Assembly (NCBI GenBank): GCA_038216465.1
Contig: JBBQQC010000012.1
Span: 28,266 to 92,265, forward strand
Reading direction: 5' to 3'
Length of the DNA stretch: 64,000 nt
Origin: JACCZX01 sp038216465
GTDB taxonomy: Bacteria > Pseudomonadota > Gammaproteobacteria > Burkholderiales > Burkholderiaceae_F
Shown here piece after piece: positions 36,120 through 44,722 of this stretch (its first letter is position 1; the number at the start of each line of letters is the position of its first letter). The notes under the pieces were generated by a model, which saw only the letters and a program-made list of their open reading frames with translations, searched no databases and was not told where the DNA came from. Both the position numbers and the translations under genes were made by a program.

Positions 36120-36742
36120 GCGCGCCTGCGGACGGGCAGCAGCCCAAGCTCGCGCGCGCGACCTGCGGCCTGAAGGCGCGTCCGGACGCCAAGTTTCCTG
36201 TAGATCGCGCGCAGATGCGTCTTGAATGTGCTTTCGCTGACGCCTAACAAGTCGGCCAATTGCTTGTTGACCTTGCCGAGTGCCAGCGCTCTGACAACTT
36301 CTTCCTCGCGCTCTGTCAGGTGCAGCGACACTTGCGGCGGCGCGGGCGTGGTCACCTCGGGGGGGAAATAGAAGCCGTAGTCGAGCACCTTGCGCAGGCC
36401 GTCGGTGAACTGATCGATGTCGCGCCCCTTCGTCAGATAGCCGCGCGCGCCCTGCGCAAATGCATCGCGCATGACATTCGGGTCGTCTTCCGCACTGATG
36501 ATGGCGATGGTCGCTTTCGGTGCAAGCTTGTGCAGCCGTACCAGGCCAGACAGTCCGTCGGTATCGGGCAGGCGCAGGTCCAACAGGATGGTGTCGGGCG
36601 CTTCCCACTCGCTCAGCACGCGCTCCGCGTCCTCGATCGAGTGCGCGATCCGCGTCTCGGCATCGCGCTTGACCATGCGCACCTCGTTGGCTGTAGCGCG
36701 CGCTACCAGCGGATGGTCGTCGACGATGAGGACGCGTGTCAT
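36116..36742 (-). CDS. NarL/FixJ-family response regulator
   Basis: The 208-residue protein has a receiver domain with D8, D9, phospho-acceptor D55 in L-L-D-L-R-L-P-D and the lysine in Y-L-T-K-G. It is followed by a LuxR-type helix-turn-helix (L-T-E-R-E-E-E-V-V-R-A-L-A, then V-S-E-S-T-F-K-T-H-L-R-A-I-Y-R-K-L-G-V). It is probably phosphorylated by the overlapping hybrid kinase. It is divergent from the AAA+ regulator gene, and a 20-base palindrome lies between. Confidence 0.92.
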   Translation of the reverse strand: MTRVLIVDDHPLVARATANEVRMVKRDAETRIAHSIEDAERVLSEWEAPDTILLDLRLPDTDGLSGLVRLHKLAPKATIAIISAEDDPNVMRDAFAQGARGYLTKGRDIDQFTDGLRKVLDYGFYFPPEVTTPAPPQVSLHLTEREEEVVRALALGKVNKQLADLLGVSESTFKTHLRAIYRKLGVRTRLQAAGRARELGLLPVRRRA

Positions 36743-36818
36743 GGCTGGAATCTCCGCGCGATTCTGCCAGCGAGATGGCAGGCCGGCGCATCCGGCGGTC
36801 GGTTAAACGCGAATTTCT

Positions 36819-36838
36819 TCTCGTCCGATCGGACGAGA
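36819..36838. promoter_or_regulatory. Perfect 20-bp palindrome, candidate operator
   Basis: TCTCGTCCGATCGGACGAGA is a perfect palindrome in the divergent gap between the NarL-type regulator (start 36742) and the AAA+ regulator (start 36945). The half-site TCGGACGA recurs at 36851-36858, 22 bases (two helical turns) from the copy at 36829-36836. This geometry suits cooperative binding of a dimeric regulator, perhaps the NarL-type protein itself. Confidence 0.6.
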
Positions 36839-36944
36839 TCGCTTGACTCATCGGACGATAGGCCGGCTGCCGAAGTGCGAGGACGATTTGATCCAGGGTG
36901 CGATTGCACAGATTAGGCGGCGGAAAGGACAAACGGGAGCAAGC

Positions 36945-38309
36945 ATGGCAGCGTTTCGGTGCGTGATCGCACAGCATGGCAGCGACCAGGCCGTCGTAGA
37001 CAAAGTAGCCTTCGTGTTAAGCGAGATGACCGGTATCGAGCGGCGTACGGTAGCAATGCACGAAGCCTCGGTCGCGGCGGCTGACCTGCTGATCATTTGC
37101 TGGGGATCCCCTGACGTGCACTCGTTGACGCTGCTGGTCGCGCAGTGTCGCGGCCGTGATCTGAGGCGCAGCGTGATCGTCGTCGGCAGCTTCGATAATG
37201 AACGGCCGTTAAGCGCGCTGCTGAAGCTCGGCGTTGCGGATTTCGTCAGACTGCCGCTTTCGACAATAGAACTGCGCGCGCGAGTTAAGAGGGCGCTTGG
37301 CATGCTGCCGTCGGGCCTGGAGTATCCGGTGGCGCGCTGGCTCGGATGCGAAGAGCCGTTGCTGTGCAGCCTGAACCCGCGCTTTAACGCCCAATTGGCG
37401 CGACTGCCATCGTTGGCCGGGCAGACGGCCGACGTTCTGGTTTGCGGCGAGCAGGGAACAGGCCGGCGCTCGTTCATACGGCAGATCGTGCGGTTGATCG
37501 GAGGCGCGAGGCCGATCGAGATTGATGCGGAAACGTGCGCAATGGCTGAGGCCGAGCTGATCCTGTCCACGTTGGTCGCAGAATCGGCCGATACTGCGCG
37601 GACGGCGGCGTCCGCTGCGTGCGGGTCCGTGCTCATCGTGCATGAAGTAGAGCTGCTTTCGGAACGCGCGCACTCGCTGCTGCTGAGCCTGGTGCAATCG
37701 CCGAACGATCAACTGCACCCGGGACGAGTGCGCGTCTTGGCCACTGCGTCAGACTGCACGCGCCCAGCCGGCGCCGCTAACTCGGCGCTGCGGCTGCTGA
37801 TCGAGGGGGTATCGGCGCTCCGGGTGCGCCTGCCGCCGTTGCGCGAGCGACGCGACGATCTACTGCCGCTGGCGCGCCTGCTTCTCGCTAAGCGATGCGC
37901 GGAACTCGCACGGCCGATCCCAGCGCTAACCCCGGCCGCCGCCCGCTACCTGATGACGCACGAGTGGCGCGGCAACGCGCGCGAGCTTTCGAATGTAATC
38001 GCGCAGGCGTTGCAATCGAAGTCGTCCGATGTCCTCGGCGTGCATGATTTTCTCACCGATCAAAATCAGCAAAGCAACCTAATCGAATCCTCTCTGCAAG
38101 AAACCAAGACGCAGCTGATCGTCAGCTTCGAGCGAACGTTTCTTGAGCAATTGCTGCAGGCGTGTCACGGCAATATCGCCAAAGCAGCGCGGATCACGCA
38201 GAAGAACCGAAGAGCGCTGTTTGAGCTGATACGGAAGCACGACATTGACGTCGAGCAGTATCGGGCGGGAACGAGCGTGCGGCGCATGACGCCACCCGTC
38301 ACGCGTTAA
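36945..38309 (+). CDS. Degenerate NtrC-like AAA+ regulator with Fis-type HTH
   Basis: From ATG 36945 (after GGGAG) the protein has 454 residues. It has a pseudo-receiver domain lacking the acceptor Asp (I-I-C-W-G-S-P-D at that place), an AAA+ domain and a C-terminal Fis-like helix-turn-helix (H-G-N-I-A-K-A-A-R-I-T-Q-K-N-R-R-A-L). The AAA+ core is altered. Walker A reads G-E-Q-G-T-G-R-R (168-175) with Arg for the catalytic Lys, Walker B reads L-I-V-H-E-V with His for Asp, and the sigma-54 contact loop GAFTGA is absent. It therefore probably does not activate sigma-54 promoters by ATP hydrolysis and may act as a DNA-binding adaptor. A TTG start at 36843 would run over the half-site repeat and is less likely. 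Confidence 0.8.
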   Translation: MAAFRCVIAQHGSDQAVVDKVAFVLSEMTGIERRTVAMHEASVAAADLLIICWGSPDVHSLTLLVAQCRGRDLRRSVIVVGSFDNERPLSALLKLGVADFVRLPLSTIELRARVKRALGMLPSGLEYPVARWLGCEEPLLCSLNPRFNAQLARLPSLAGQTADVLVCGEQGTGRRSFIRQIVRLIGGARPIEIDAETCAMAEAELILSTLVAESADTARTAASAACGSVLIVHEVELLSERAHSLLLSLVQSPNDQLHPGRVRVLATASDCTRPAGAANSALRLLIEGVSALRVRLPPLRERRDDLLPLARLLLAKRCAELARPIPALTPAAARYLMTHEWRGNARELSNVIAQALQSKSSDVLGVHDFLTDQNQQSNLIESSLQETKTQLIVSFERTFLEQLLQACHGNIAKAARITQKNRRALFELIRKHDIDVEQYRAGTSVRRMTPPVTR

Positions 38310-38348
38310 AGTGGCACGAGCGATATCCACTCTGAAGTTTTGTCGTCG

Positions 38349-38828
38349 TTAATATCTAACGACGCCATCGGGCCATGCTTTGCCTGCGGCAGGCAGTGGA
38401 ACGACCTCAGGGAAGTGTTTGTTTCTAAAGCAGTGTGTTAACTCGAGGATTGCTTCGTCATATATCTTGGTCGCTATCAATGCGGCTACGGCGCGCATGG
38501 AAGTGGGGGCCGTATCCGTCAACGACGTACGACCGGCGCCATGCTCATCCTCGTAGAACACACTATAAGTGCCATTGGTTTCAACCGAGACGTTCCATTT
38601 GGCTGGAACAGGATATGTTGCAAACCCAGGCTGTCCAATTAGGTTGACGCGATTGGGTGGCATGCCGGTCTTTATAAGATGCTCTGTTAACTCGCCTGGC
38701 GTCACGTTAATAAAGTCGCCGAAGTGATGGTCCGCAATTGCATCACGCGACGGCAGCTGGCTTACCGCCCACTCAAACGCGCCGCTTAGCATGGCCTTGA
38801 TTTGTTCTGAGCGATCCTTCTTTTTCAC
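38349..38828 (-). CDS. Candidate immunity protein for the RHS-TNT toxin
   Basis: The GTG at 38828 overlaps the RHS stop (GTGA), giving 159 residues with no signal peptide. The sequence is soluble, mixed alpha/beta, and matches no family I know. Genes of this size that directly follow and overlap a polymorphic toxin are usually its cognate immunity factor, and TNT toxins are known to need one. Function is inferred from position only. Confidence 0.55.
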   Translation of the reverse strand: MKKKDRSEQIKAMLSGAFEWAVSQLPSRDAIADHHFGDFINVTPGELTEHLIKTGMPPNRVNLIGQPGFATYPVPAKWNVSVETNGTYSVFYEDEHGAGRTSLTDTAPTSMRAVAALIATKIYDEAILELTHCFRNKHFPEVVPLPAAGKAWPDGVVRY

Positions 38829-41800
38829 AACGGACCCATTACTTGTGCGATGTAACCATTTTGCAAGTACCACTCAAGCGGTCTTTCTAACAAATATTGG
38901 ACACCTCCACCCTTCAAACCGAAGGCCGCAGCCGTATCGCCGGAAGTGACAGGCAAAGGTTTTATCACGCGATAAACGTAATACGGCGCATCGATCGTAT
39001 CGGGGGGGAGGGCACGCAATTCGAAGGGTGTTCCTACCGGAGAGAGATAACTCCCGCTTGGCGGGCCGAACCGGTCGATCAGAGTTCCCAATGGTAGCTC
39101 GCCTCGCGCAGTAGGACCCGCAAATCCGTTGGGGGCCGGATATCGCCACGAGCCATCCGAGTTGCGCCACGGCGACATGTCTGCCGGGTACTTCACGCTG
39201 CTCGTCGATGGACGAGCGAACGTTGTTGCGGGCGGCGCTATGCCAGTCGGGTTCCTTAACTGTCGCTTTCCGAAGTTAATTACGCTGCGAAGGGATCCCG
39301 CGGCCTTGGTGGCGGCGGCGGCGGCTCCTGCACCTGCCGCCGCGACTTCACCAAATTTGACAATAGACTTCGCGAACGTCTTGCCTGCTTGCTCTAAGTC
39401 GCTCTCGCATTTAGCCGCGCTGACCTGTCGATGGAGGGTCAGGAGTAGCTGGAATAAGTCTATTGTGGAAGTGCCCAAAACCGCGAACGCCAGCACGCCT
39501 AACGCAAGATCGGCCGCCCATCCAAAGGGCGTGAACTGCGCGCCAGCCCATACAGCAAAAATTGCAGTAGCCGCCGCTATATTTTCCGGCGTGATCAATT
39601 CCTGCAATGCCCTACCGATTTCATCTGGGACAAGCGGAATCGCTAGTTCGAATGTGCGCTTTAACTTACTTCCGTAATCTTTGTAGTCGACCGCGCTTGG
39701 CTGTAGTCCCGCCAAGTCCACATACCGATGTGGCTGCCCAAGCGCGAACTGGTACAGATCTCGCCCGACAGCTAGCCCCAGTGGGTCGGGACTCAGATAG
39801 CGCCCGCGCCGCGGATCAAGGTAGCGATGGGTGTTGTAGTGCAGCCCGCTTTCGGCATCGAATAGTTGATTTGAGCCACGCAGATCGAGTCGCAAAGTGC
39901 TTGCGGGATCGACCATGGCGGCACCGGTGTCGCCAAGCCGCGCCTGCCACACAACGCGGCGACCGGCGTCGGTCACTGCGAGCGGCGCCAAGCGGTGATC
40001 GGTATGAACCGCATAGACCTTGGTGCCCTCGAGCAAGGCCAGCGGCCGCTGATCTAGATGTACGTACTGCCGTCTTACCTGGCCGGATTCGTCGGCTTCG
40101 GCAGTCAACGCGGACCCGTCGTACAGGTAGTAGGTCATGCGCCCGACGCTTTGATCGTCAAAGACAACCTTGGCGATGCGTTCGCCAAACGCGTTGTAGC
40201 GATATCGCGCAACCAAGCGCTCGGTTTGGCCGATCGATATATCGCGGACTTCAATCAGGCGGTTGAGCCCGTCCCAGACGTAATGCCGATTGCCCTGCTC
40301 GATCACCCTGCCTCGTGCATCCAAAAGAATCGGCACTACTGCCGCTGCAGGGGATTGCATCCAGGCCGTGAGCGTGTCATCCGATTGCGGATGCTTGCCG
40401 AAACCGGCCGAGCTGCGTGCGCTCGAACCGAACCATTGCGTCGTTTGCAATTCGCCGTGCATCCTTGTGAGCAACGCCGGCTCGACATCGGCGCGAGCGC
40501 GGTTGCCTAAGGTCACACTGGCTTGCGTCTGCACAGCGGCTACTGAATCGTTAGCCGCGTAAGTCAGTTGTGTTCGGCCTACCTGTAAGTTTCCGGCGGC
40601 CAGCACGCGGCCGCCGACATCGAGTTCGCGGCCGAACGCGAGCCCGTTACCAAACACGAACCCGCGCGCGTTGTAGGTTTCGTCGGCGCGATTCAATTCA
40701 GTGACAAGCGGCACGTCAATCGCACCGTTTAGCCAAACCGATTCAAGCACTCCGGGCTTGGGATGTAAGGGACCGCGGTACCGGTACTCAAGCACTTGGC
40801 CATCAGGCAAGCGCTTCTTCTGCATCCTGCCGTTGGCGTCGTACTCGTAGCGAGTGGTAAACGTTTTGCCGTCGATACGACGCGTGTGCTCGATAAGGCG
40901 CGCTGCCGTGTCGTACTGAAACTGCTCCTCGCCCTCTAGATACTTGATGCGAGCCGGCTTGTTCGCCGCACCCCATTCGATCCGCGCATCCTCCCCGTCT
41001 GTTTGGACGCGCACGACGCGTCCGGCGGCGTCGCGCTCGTAAATTACGGTGCCGCCATCAGCAGCCGTCTTGCGAATCAAGCGATCGGCAAAGTCGTAGT
41101 CGTAGCGAGTCGTGCCGCTGACCGGGCTAATCTCGGCAATCAGGCGACCGAAGTCGTCCAGGATGTACTCCGTGGGCCGACCTTGTGCATCGTACGCAGC
41201 ACTGCGCGCGACCGCTCGGTCGAGATCGGCAAAACGCGCAACGACTTCGCCAACATCGAACGTGGGGGCGGGGCGCGCTACGTTGTCTGTATCTACCGCC
41301 GCTGAGATCAGACGGCTCATACCCGAGCGTCCGATTTCATTGCCTGCGCGCTCAGAGCCGAGCGCGGCGTTTCTGGTCTGGCCTGCCACCGTTCCGTTTG
41401 GATTCAACAGTGTTTGGGCCTGCACACGGCCTTGTGAATCGACCGTCAGAGCGATGCGATTTCCCTGTGCATCCGCGAGTGACACCGGATGTCCGGCAGC
41501 GTCGTATCCGACAAAGAGGCGCTGCCCGATCGGATCGCGGACTCGGTTGACGCGCCCTTCGAGATCCCGCCCGAACCAAGTTGCAGCATTTGCCCGCGAA
41601 GTCATTTGCAGCGCACCGCCCGAGTCGTAAGCCAATCGCTCGATTGCGCCGTCGACGTCGACACGCTGAATGACGCGGCCTAGGGTGTCGTACCCGAAAC
41701 GCTGCATCAGCGCGCTTGGAAAACGCACTGCGGCCATCCGACCTTGATCGTCGTAGTGATAGGTTGTGGTGTCGACCGAGCCGGGGAGGGGACCGTCGAT

Positions 41801-43324
41801 GGCCGCCAGCCGCGATGAAGACGCGATGACCCGGTAGGAAAGCTCCGTTGTGCGATTCAATGGCTGTGCATTTACAGGGCCTACTGCCGGCTGCCATCCG
41901 GATTCGAGCACGCGCATCGGCTGACGCTGCGCGTTGTAGGCGATCGCTAGCAGGTGCTCCTTGCCCGCAAGCATCGATGGTCGTGCGATCTCAACCGGCA
42001 ACGAGCTGTCGCCTTCGTAGCGATAGCGCACCCACGCAGACGGAACAGTTGCAGTTGCGATGAAACGCTCGGCCGTCAAGACACGCCCCGCTTGGTCGCG
42101 CTGATACTGCGTGCGTTCATGGACAGCTCCCGCTGCATCGATGCGGATCGCGCTCTCCAACTGTCCGCGCTTGTTCCAGCGATAGCGCCAGCCCGGCTCT
42201 GGACACTGAGCACAACCGGCTCCACTCACCTCGATAACACGCCAATCGTCTGCTATCAGCGCATATCGCACCCGCGTTACTTGACCGCTTTCATCAGTGA
42301 TATCCGTGCTCGCCTCTTGATAGCTGAAGTTGAGTACGAGCTTTGGCTGAGTCGGATCGAGCGCGAACATTTCACTGCGAACCACACGCCCTTGCTCGTT
42401 GTAGGTGAACGAACGCAACGGTTGCTCGGTACCCGCGCGCCCGTCGTCTGCGGCGGCCACAGCGAGTACTGCAGTAAGCAAGTGAGAGTCGGCAATCGCT
42501 GCGTCGTCAGCGCTGTATCGGTAGCGACGCAGGCTGCCGTTGATTCGCTTGACCTCGACGAGATTGCCAGCGCCGCGCTTACCGCCCGGCGTATGCGAAA
42601 AGGCCAAGTGCCCGAGAGGCGTGTCCACCGCGACGATGCCGCGGTGAGCGCCGGCAGCCGCGGGCTTGCCTGCCGCATAAATAAATCGCAAAACGCGGCC
42701 CTGAGGATCGGTGACGCTCAGCAATTCGCCACGCGGTGTACGGGCTATCAGTGTTTGTTCACCGCTCGCCGCCTGGATTTGCGTTAACTGCCCATCGTGG
42801 TCGAAGACCTGCTGCGAGCCATCCGTCCGCTGCCAGCGGTATTGCTTTTGACCAGTGGACCGCGTCTCGACAACAACCCGCCCATCATCGGGATTTGTAC
42901 TGGCACAGAGTGCCGGCTGGGCGGTGTTGCGCGCGAAGATGATTCGCCGACCATCGGCAGTCATGATCTGCAGCGAATTTCCCACGTCCCTCAGCGATGT
43001 GTCGTAGCTGTGACGCCAACCGCGCCCCACTGAGCCGAAGTCGTTCTGCCGGCTGTTGTAATAACGAATGAACTCCAGACCCAGCACGCCCGGCAACGGA
43101 GCGAGATCAATTTCCTCCTGAAATTTGTTCCCAGTGGCTAGGTGCACGGGATTGCCCGCGCCAGCACAGCCCGGATTGCCGCCGTTGGGTGGCCCGCATA
43201 CGGCGGGTGCTGCGGGCGCTGCGAACAGAAGAATTGTGATCGCAAGAACAGCCCAGGCGTAGAAGCGCAGTTGCCATAGCACCTCTACTAACAAAGACGG
43301 CTGCATCTCGGTCTTTTCACGCAT
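38825..43324 (-). CDS. RHS-repeat polymorphic toxin with TNT-type NADase tip
   Basis: This is a 1499-residue protein from ATG 43324 (after GAAGGGG). It has an N-terminal hydrophobic signal segment ending P-A-A-P-A-V-C, a DUF6531-like start (G-N-P-V-H-L-A-T-G-N-K-F), and dozens of RHS/YD repeats of the form Y-D-x-x-G-R-x-x. The RHS core (about 1145-1206) contains Y-L-D-P-R-R-G-R-Y-L-S-P-D-P-L-G-L. After it comes a variable tip with a hydrophobic stretch. The last ~115 residues resemble the tuberculosis necrotizing toxin domain: G-T-L-I-D-R-F-G-P-P-S-G-S-Y-L-S-P, R-A-L-P-P, and G-G-G-V-Q-Y-L-L with the conserved Gln. TNT destroys NAD+. It lies 30 bases after a TadE-like gene at the end of the Tad operon. 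Confidence 0.87.
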   Translation of the reverse strand: MREKTEMQPSLLVEVLWQLRFYAWAVLAITILLFAAPAAPAVCGPPNGGNPGCAGAGNPVHLATGNKFQEEIDLAPLPGVLGLEFIRYYNSRQNDFGSVGRGWRHSYDTSLRDVGNSLQIMTADGRRIIFARNTAQPALCASTNPDDGRVVVETRSTGQKQYRWQRTDGSQQVFDHDGQLTQIQAASGEQTLIARTPRGELLSVTDPQGRVLRFIYAAGKPAAAGAHRGIVAVDTPLGHLAFSHTPGGKRGAGNLVEVKRINGSLRRYRYSADDAAIADSHLLTAVLAVAAADDGRAGTEQPLRSFTYNEQGRVVRSEMFALDPTQPKLVLNFSYQEASTDITDESGQVTRVRYALIADDWRVIEVSGAGCAQCPEPGWRYRWNKRGQLESAIRIDAAGAVHERTQYQRDQAGRVLTAERFIATATVPSAWVRYRYEGDSSLPVEIARPSMLAGKEHLLAIAYNAQRQPMRVLESGWQPAVGPVNAQPLNRTTELSYRVIASSSRLAAIDGPLPGSVDTTTYHYDDQGRMAAVRFPSALMQRFGYDTLGRVIQRVDVDGAIERLAYDSGGALQMTSRANAATWFGRDLEGRVNRVRDPIGQRLFVGYDAAGHPVSLADAQGNRIALTVDSQGRVQAQTLLNPNGTVAGQTRNAALGSERAGNEIGRSGMSRLISAAVDTDNVARPAPTFDVGEVVARFADLDRAVARSAAYDAQGRPTEYILDDFGRLIAEISPVSGTTRYDYDFADRLIRKTAADGGTVIYERDAAGRVVRVQTDGEDARIEWGAANKPARIKYLEGEEQFQYDTAARLIEHTRRIDGKTFTTRYEYDANGRMQKKRLPDGQVLEYRYRGPLHPKPGVLESVWLNGAIDVPLVTELNRADETYNARGFVFGNGLAFGRELDVGGRVLAAGNLQVGRTQLTYAANDSVAAVQTQASVTLGNRARADVEPALLTRMHGELQTTQWFGSSARSSAGFGKHPQSDDTLTAWMQSPAAAVVPILLDARGRVIEQGNRHYVWDGLNRLIEVRDISIGQTERLVARYRYNAFGERIAKVVFDDQSVGRMTYYLYDGSALTAEADESGQVRRQYVHLDQRPLALLEGTKVYAVHTDHRLAPLAVTDAGRRVVWQARLGDTGAAMVDPASTLRLDLRGSNQLFDAESGLHYNTHRYLDPRRGRYLSPDPLGLAVGRDLYQFALGQPHRYVDLAGLQPSAVDYKDYGSKLKRTFELAIPLVPDEIGRALQELITPENIAAATAIFAVWAGAQFTPFGWAADLALGVLAFAVLGTSTIDLFQLLLTLHRQVSAAKCESDLEQAGKTFAKSIVKFGEVAAAGAGAAAAATKAAGSLRSVINFGKRQLRNPTGIAPPATTFARPSTSSVKYPADMSPWRNSDGSWRYPAPNGFAGPTARGELPLGTLIDRFGPPSGSYLSPVGTPFELRALPPDTIDAPYYVYRVIKPLPVTSGDTAAAFGLKGGGVQYLLERPLEWYLQNGYIAQVMGPL

Positions 43325-43354
43325 AGCTCGGCCCCTTCGCAAAGCGGCGTATAT

Positions 43355-44374
43355 CTAGAACACTCGGTTCCCCGGGCCCAAACAACACATGCTGCGGCCA
43401 CAATTGGGATCGCAACTCGGGTCACCAATCTGACAACCAGGCGGCAGCGCACAGCTGCCACTTCCGTCATCCGTGCACGGAAGAAGGCAGTCGCGTTCAC
43501 GCGCAGGGTCGCAAGCTGGGCGAATCTCACAGCCTGGTGAGCCATAACCATTTGGACAACTCGCACAACTCGGGTCCCACCAAGGACAGGTCGGCAAGGG
43601 CTTCCCACCTGGCGCAGGGCCCGGATCCACCGGAGCGCCGTTATTGCCCGGCCCTGGATTCGACGCGTTACCGCCTTCGATCGGCGGACTCATCATGCGC
43701 ACGGTGGTATGCGCCACCAGCGGAATGCGGCCACGTTGCACGAGAGCGCTGCGAAACGCATCGGTATCGTCAGGGTTCATGCGCGCCAGCGCCCACGTGT
43801 AGAAGCGGCCGACCATCGGCATCTGCTTCTCCTGCGGGATGCCGTAGGTGACCCTGATCTTCAGCAGGTTCGCGTCGGCCATCGTTTGACCCGAGCTGTT
43901 GGTGTTTGGATCGCTGTTGCAGCCGGGCACATCGCGCGGACAGCGGATGAAGCCCAGGTTGTCGTTTGGTATCACGCGCGCGTCGCCGGTGCCCAATTGC
44001 GCCTGCAGCGCCGGACTGTTGTAGTCATTGAAGCTCTCGGTGGTCGGTGACAGTATTTCGATGCGTACGTTGGCCGCTAGCAGGTCCGCGGCAGCGCGGC
44101 CTTGCGCCCGTGTTAGCTCCGCGAGTGAGGTGCCGCCACCGTAGTAGCCGACCATGCCGCGAGTAAAGGCGGCGCTCATTGCTGCCATCGACGCGTTGCT
44201 GAAGCTGCCTGCGCGCGCGGCCGCGGCGGTTGCGTGGTTGACCTGGCTCTTGGCGTGAAAGGCGAAGGCGGCCTGCAGCACTGCCATGATCATCATCAGC
44301 AATGTCGGAATCACGACGACGAACTCGACGATCGTGGCGCCGCGCGCGGAGGTAATTGGTGGACGAGTAGCCAT
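43355..44374 (-). CDS. TadE-like pilus assembly pseudopilin with long Cys-rich tail
   Basis: The 339-residue protein has a class III prepilin-type start: S-A-R-G then A-T-I-V-E-F, with Glu at +5 and Phe at +6 after the predicted cut, then a membrane segment (about 17-38). This is the TadE pattern. The C-terminal ~110 residues are unusual, rich in Gly, Pro and Cys (P-T-C-P-W-W-D-P-S-C-A-S-C and similar), perhaps disulfide-linked outside the cell. It lies in the tad operon between a DUF192 gene and the RHS gene. Confidence 0.8.
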   Translation of the reverse strand: MATRPPITSARGATIVEFVVVIPTLLMMIMAVLQAAFAFHAKSQVNHATAAAARAGSFSNASMAAMSAAFTRGMVGYYGGGTSLAELTRAQGRAAADLLAANVRIEILSPTTESFNDYNSPALQAQLGTGDARVIPNDNLGFIRCPRDVPGCNSDPNTNSSGQTMADANLLKIRVTYGIPQEKQMPMVGRFYTWALARMNPDDTDAFRSALVQRGRIPLVAHTTVRMMSPPIEGGNASNPGPGNNGAPVDPGPAPGGKPLPTCPWWDPSCASCPNGYGSPGCEIRPACDPARERDCLLPCTDDGSGSCALPPGCQIGDPSCDPNCGRSMCCLGPGNRVF

Positions 44375-44390
44375 CGCAGCGCCTTTTCGA

Positions 44391-44720
44391 TCAACCTCCG
44401 ATACCGCTCAACGCCGCATCCAGTACGGCACCGGGATACAGTCGATGCACCGCAGCGCCGCCGGCCAACAACTCGAGCACGGCGGCAGCGCCTGGCTGCG
44501 ACGCAACGCGCCACGGCCGCAGCTGGCGCGCGACTCGCAGCACGCGTCCGAGCGGATCGAGGAACACCACGTCGATCGCGTAGCGCATGCCGAATGTGTG
44601 CACCGATGCGCAGCCTGGAAGTAGCAGCGCTTCGTTCGCCGCCAGGGGAGGGCGCAGCAACAGGCCGCGCGCACGCTGTACGAAGCCCGCCGCGATCCGC
44701 ACGCGCAATACGCGCTCCAT
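44391..44720 (-). CDS. DUF192 family protein
   Basis: The 109-residue protein matches the DUF192 pattern: R-G-L-L-L-R-P-P-L near the N-terminus, then the core H-T-F-G-M-R-Y-A-I-D-V-V-F-L-D and V-L-E-L-L-A-G near the end. The family's biochemical role is unknown. No signal peptide is seen here, although many members have one. It sits 2 bases after tadC, so it is part of the tad operon. Confidence 0.8.
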   Translation of the reverse strand: MERVLRVRIAAGFVQRARGLLLRPPLAANEALLLPGCASVHTFGMRYAIDVVFLDPLGRVLRVARQLRPWRVASQPGAAAVLELLAGGAAVHRLYPGAVLDAALSGIGG

Positions 44721-44722
44721 GC

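Noticed and set aside
36120..36977. An N-terminal extension of the hybrid kinase frame upstream to 36977
   Set aside because: It overlaps the whole NarL-type regulator in another frame. The ATG at 36119 with ATGA overlap is the natural start.
41954..42787. A 277-codon open frame on the plus strand inside the RHS gene
   Set aside because: It is antisense to RHS repeats and shows no family or ribosome site; GC-rich codon bias makes such frames common.
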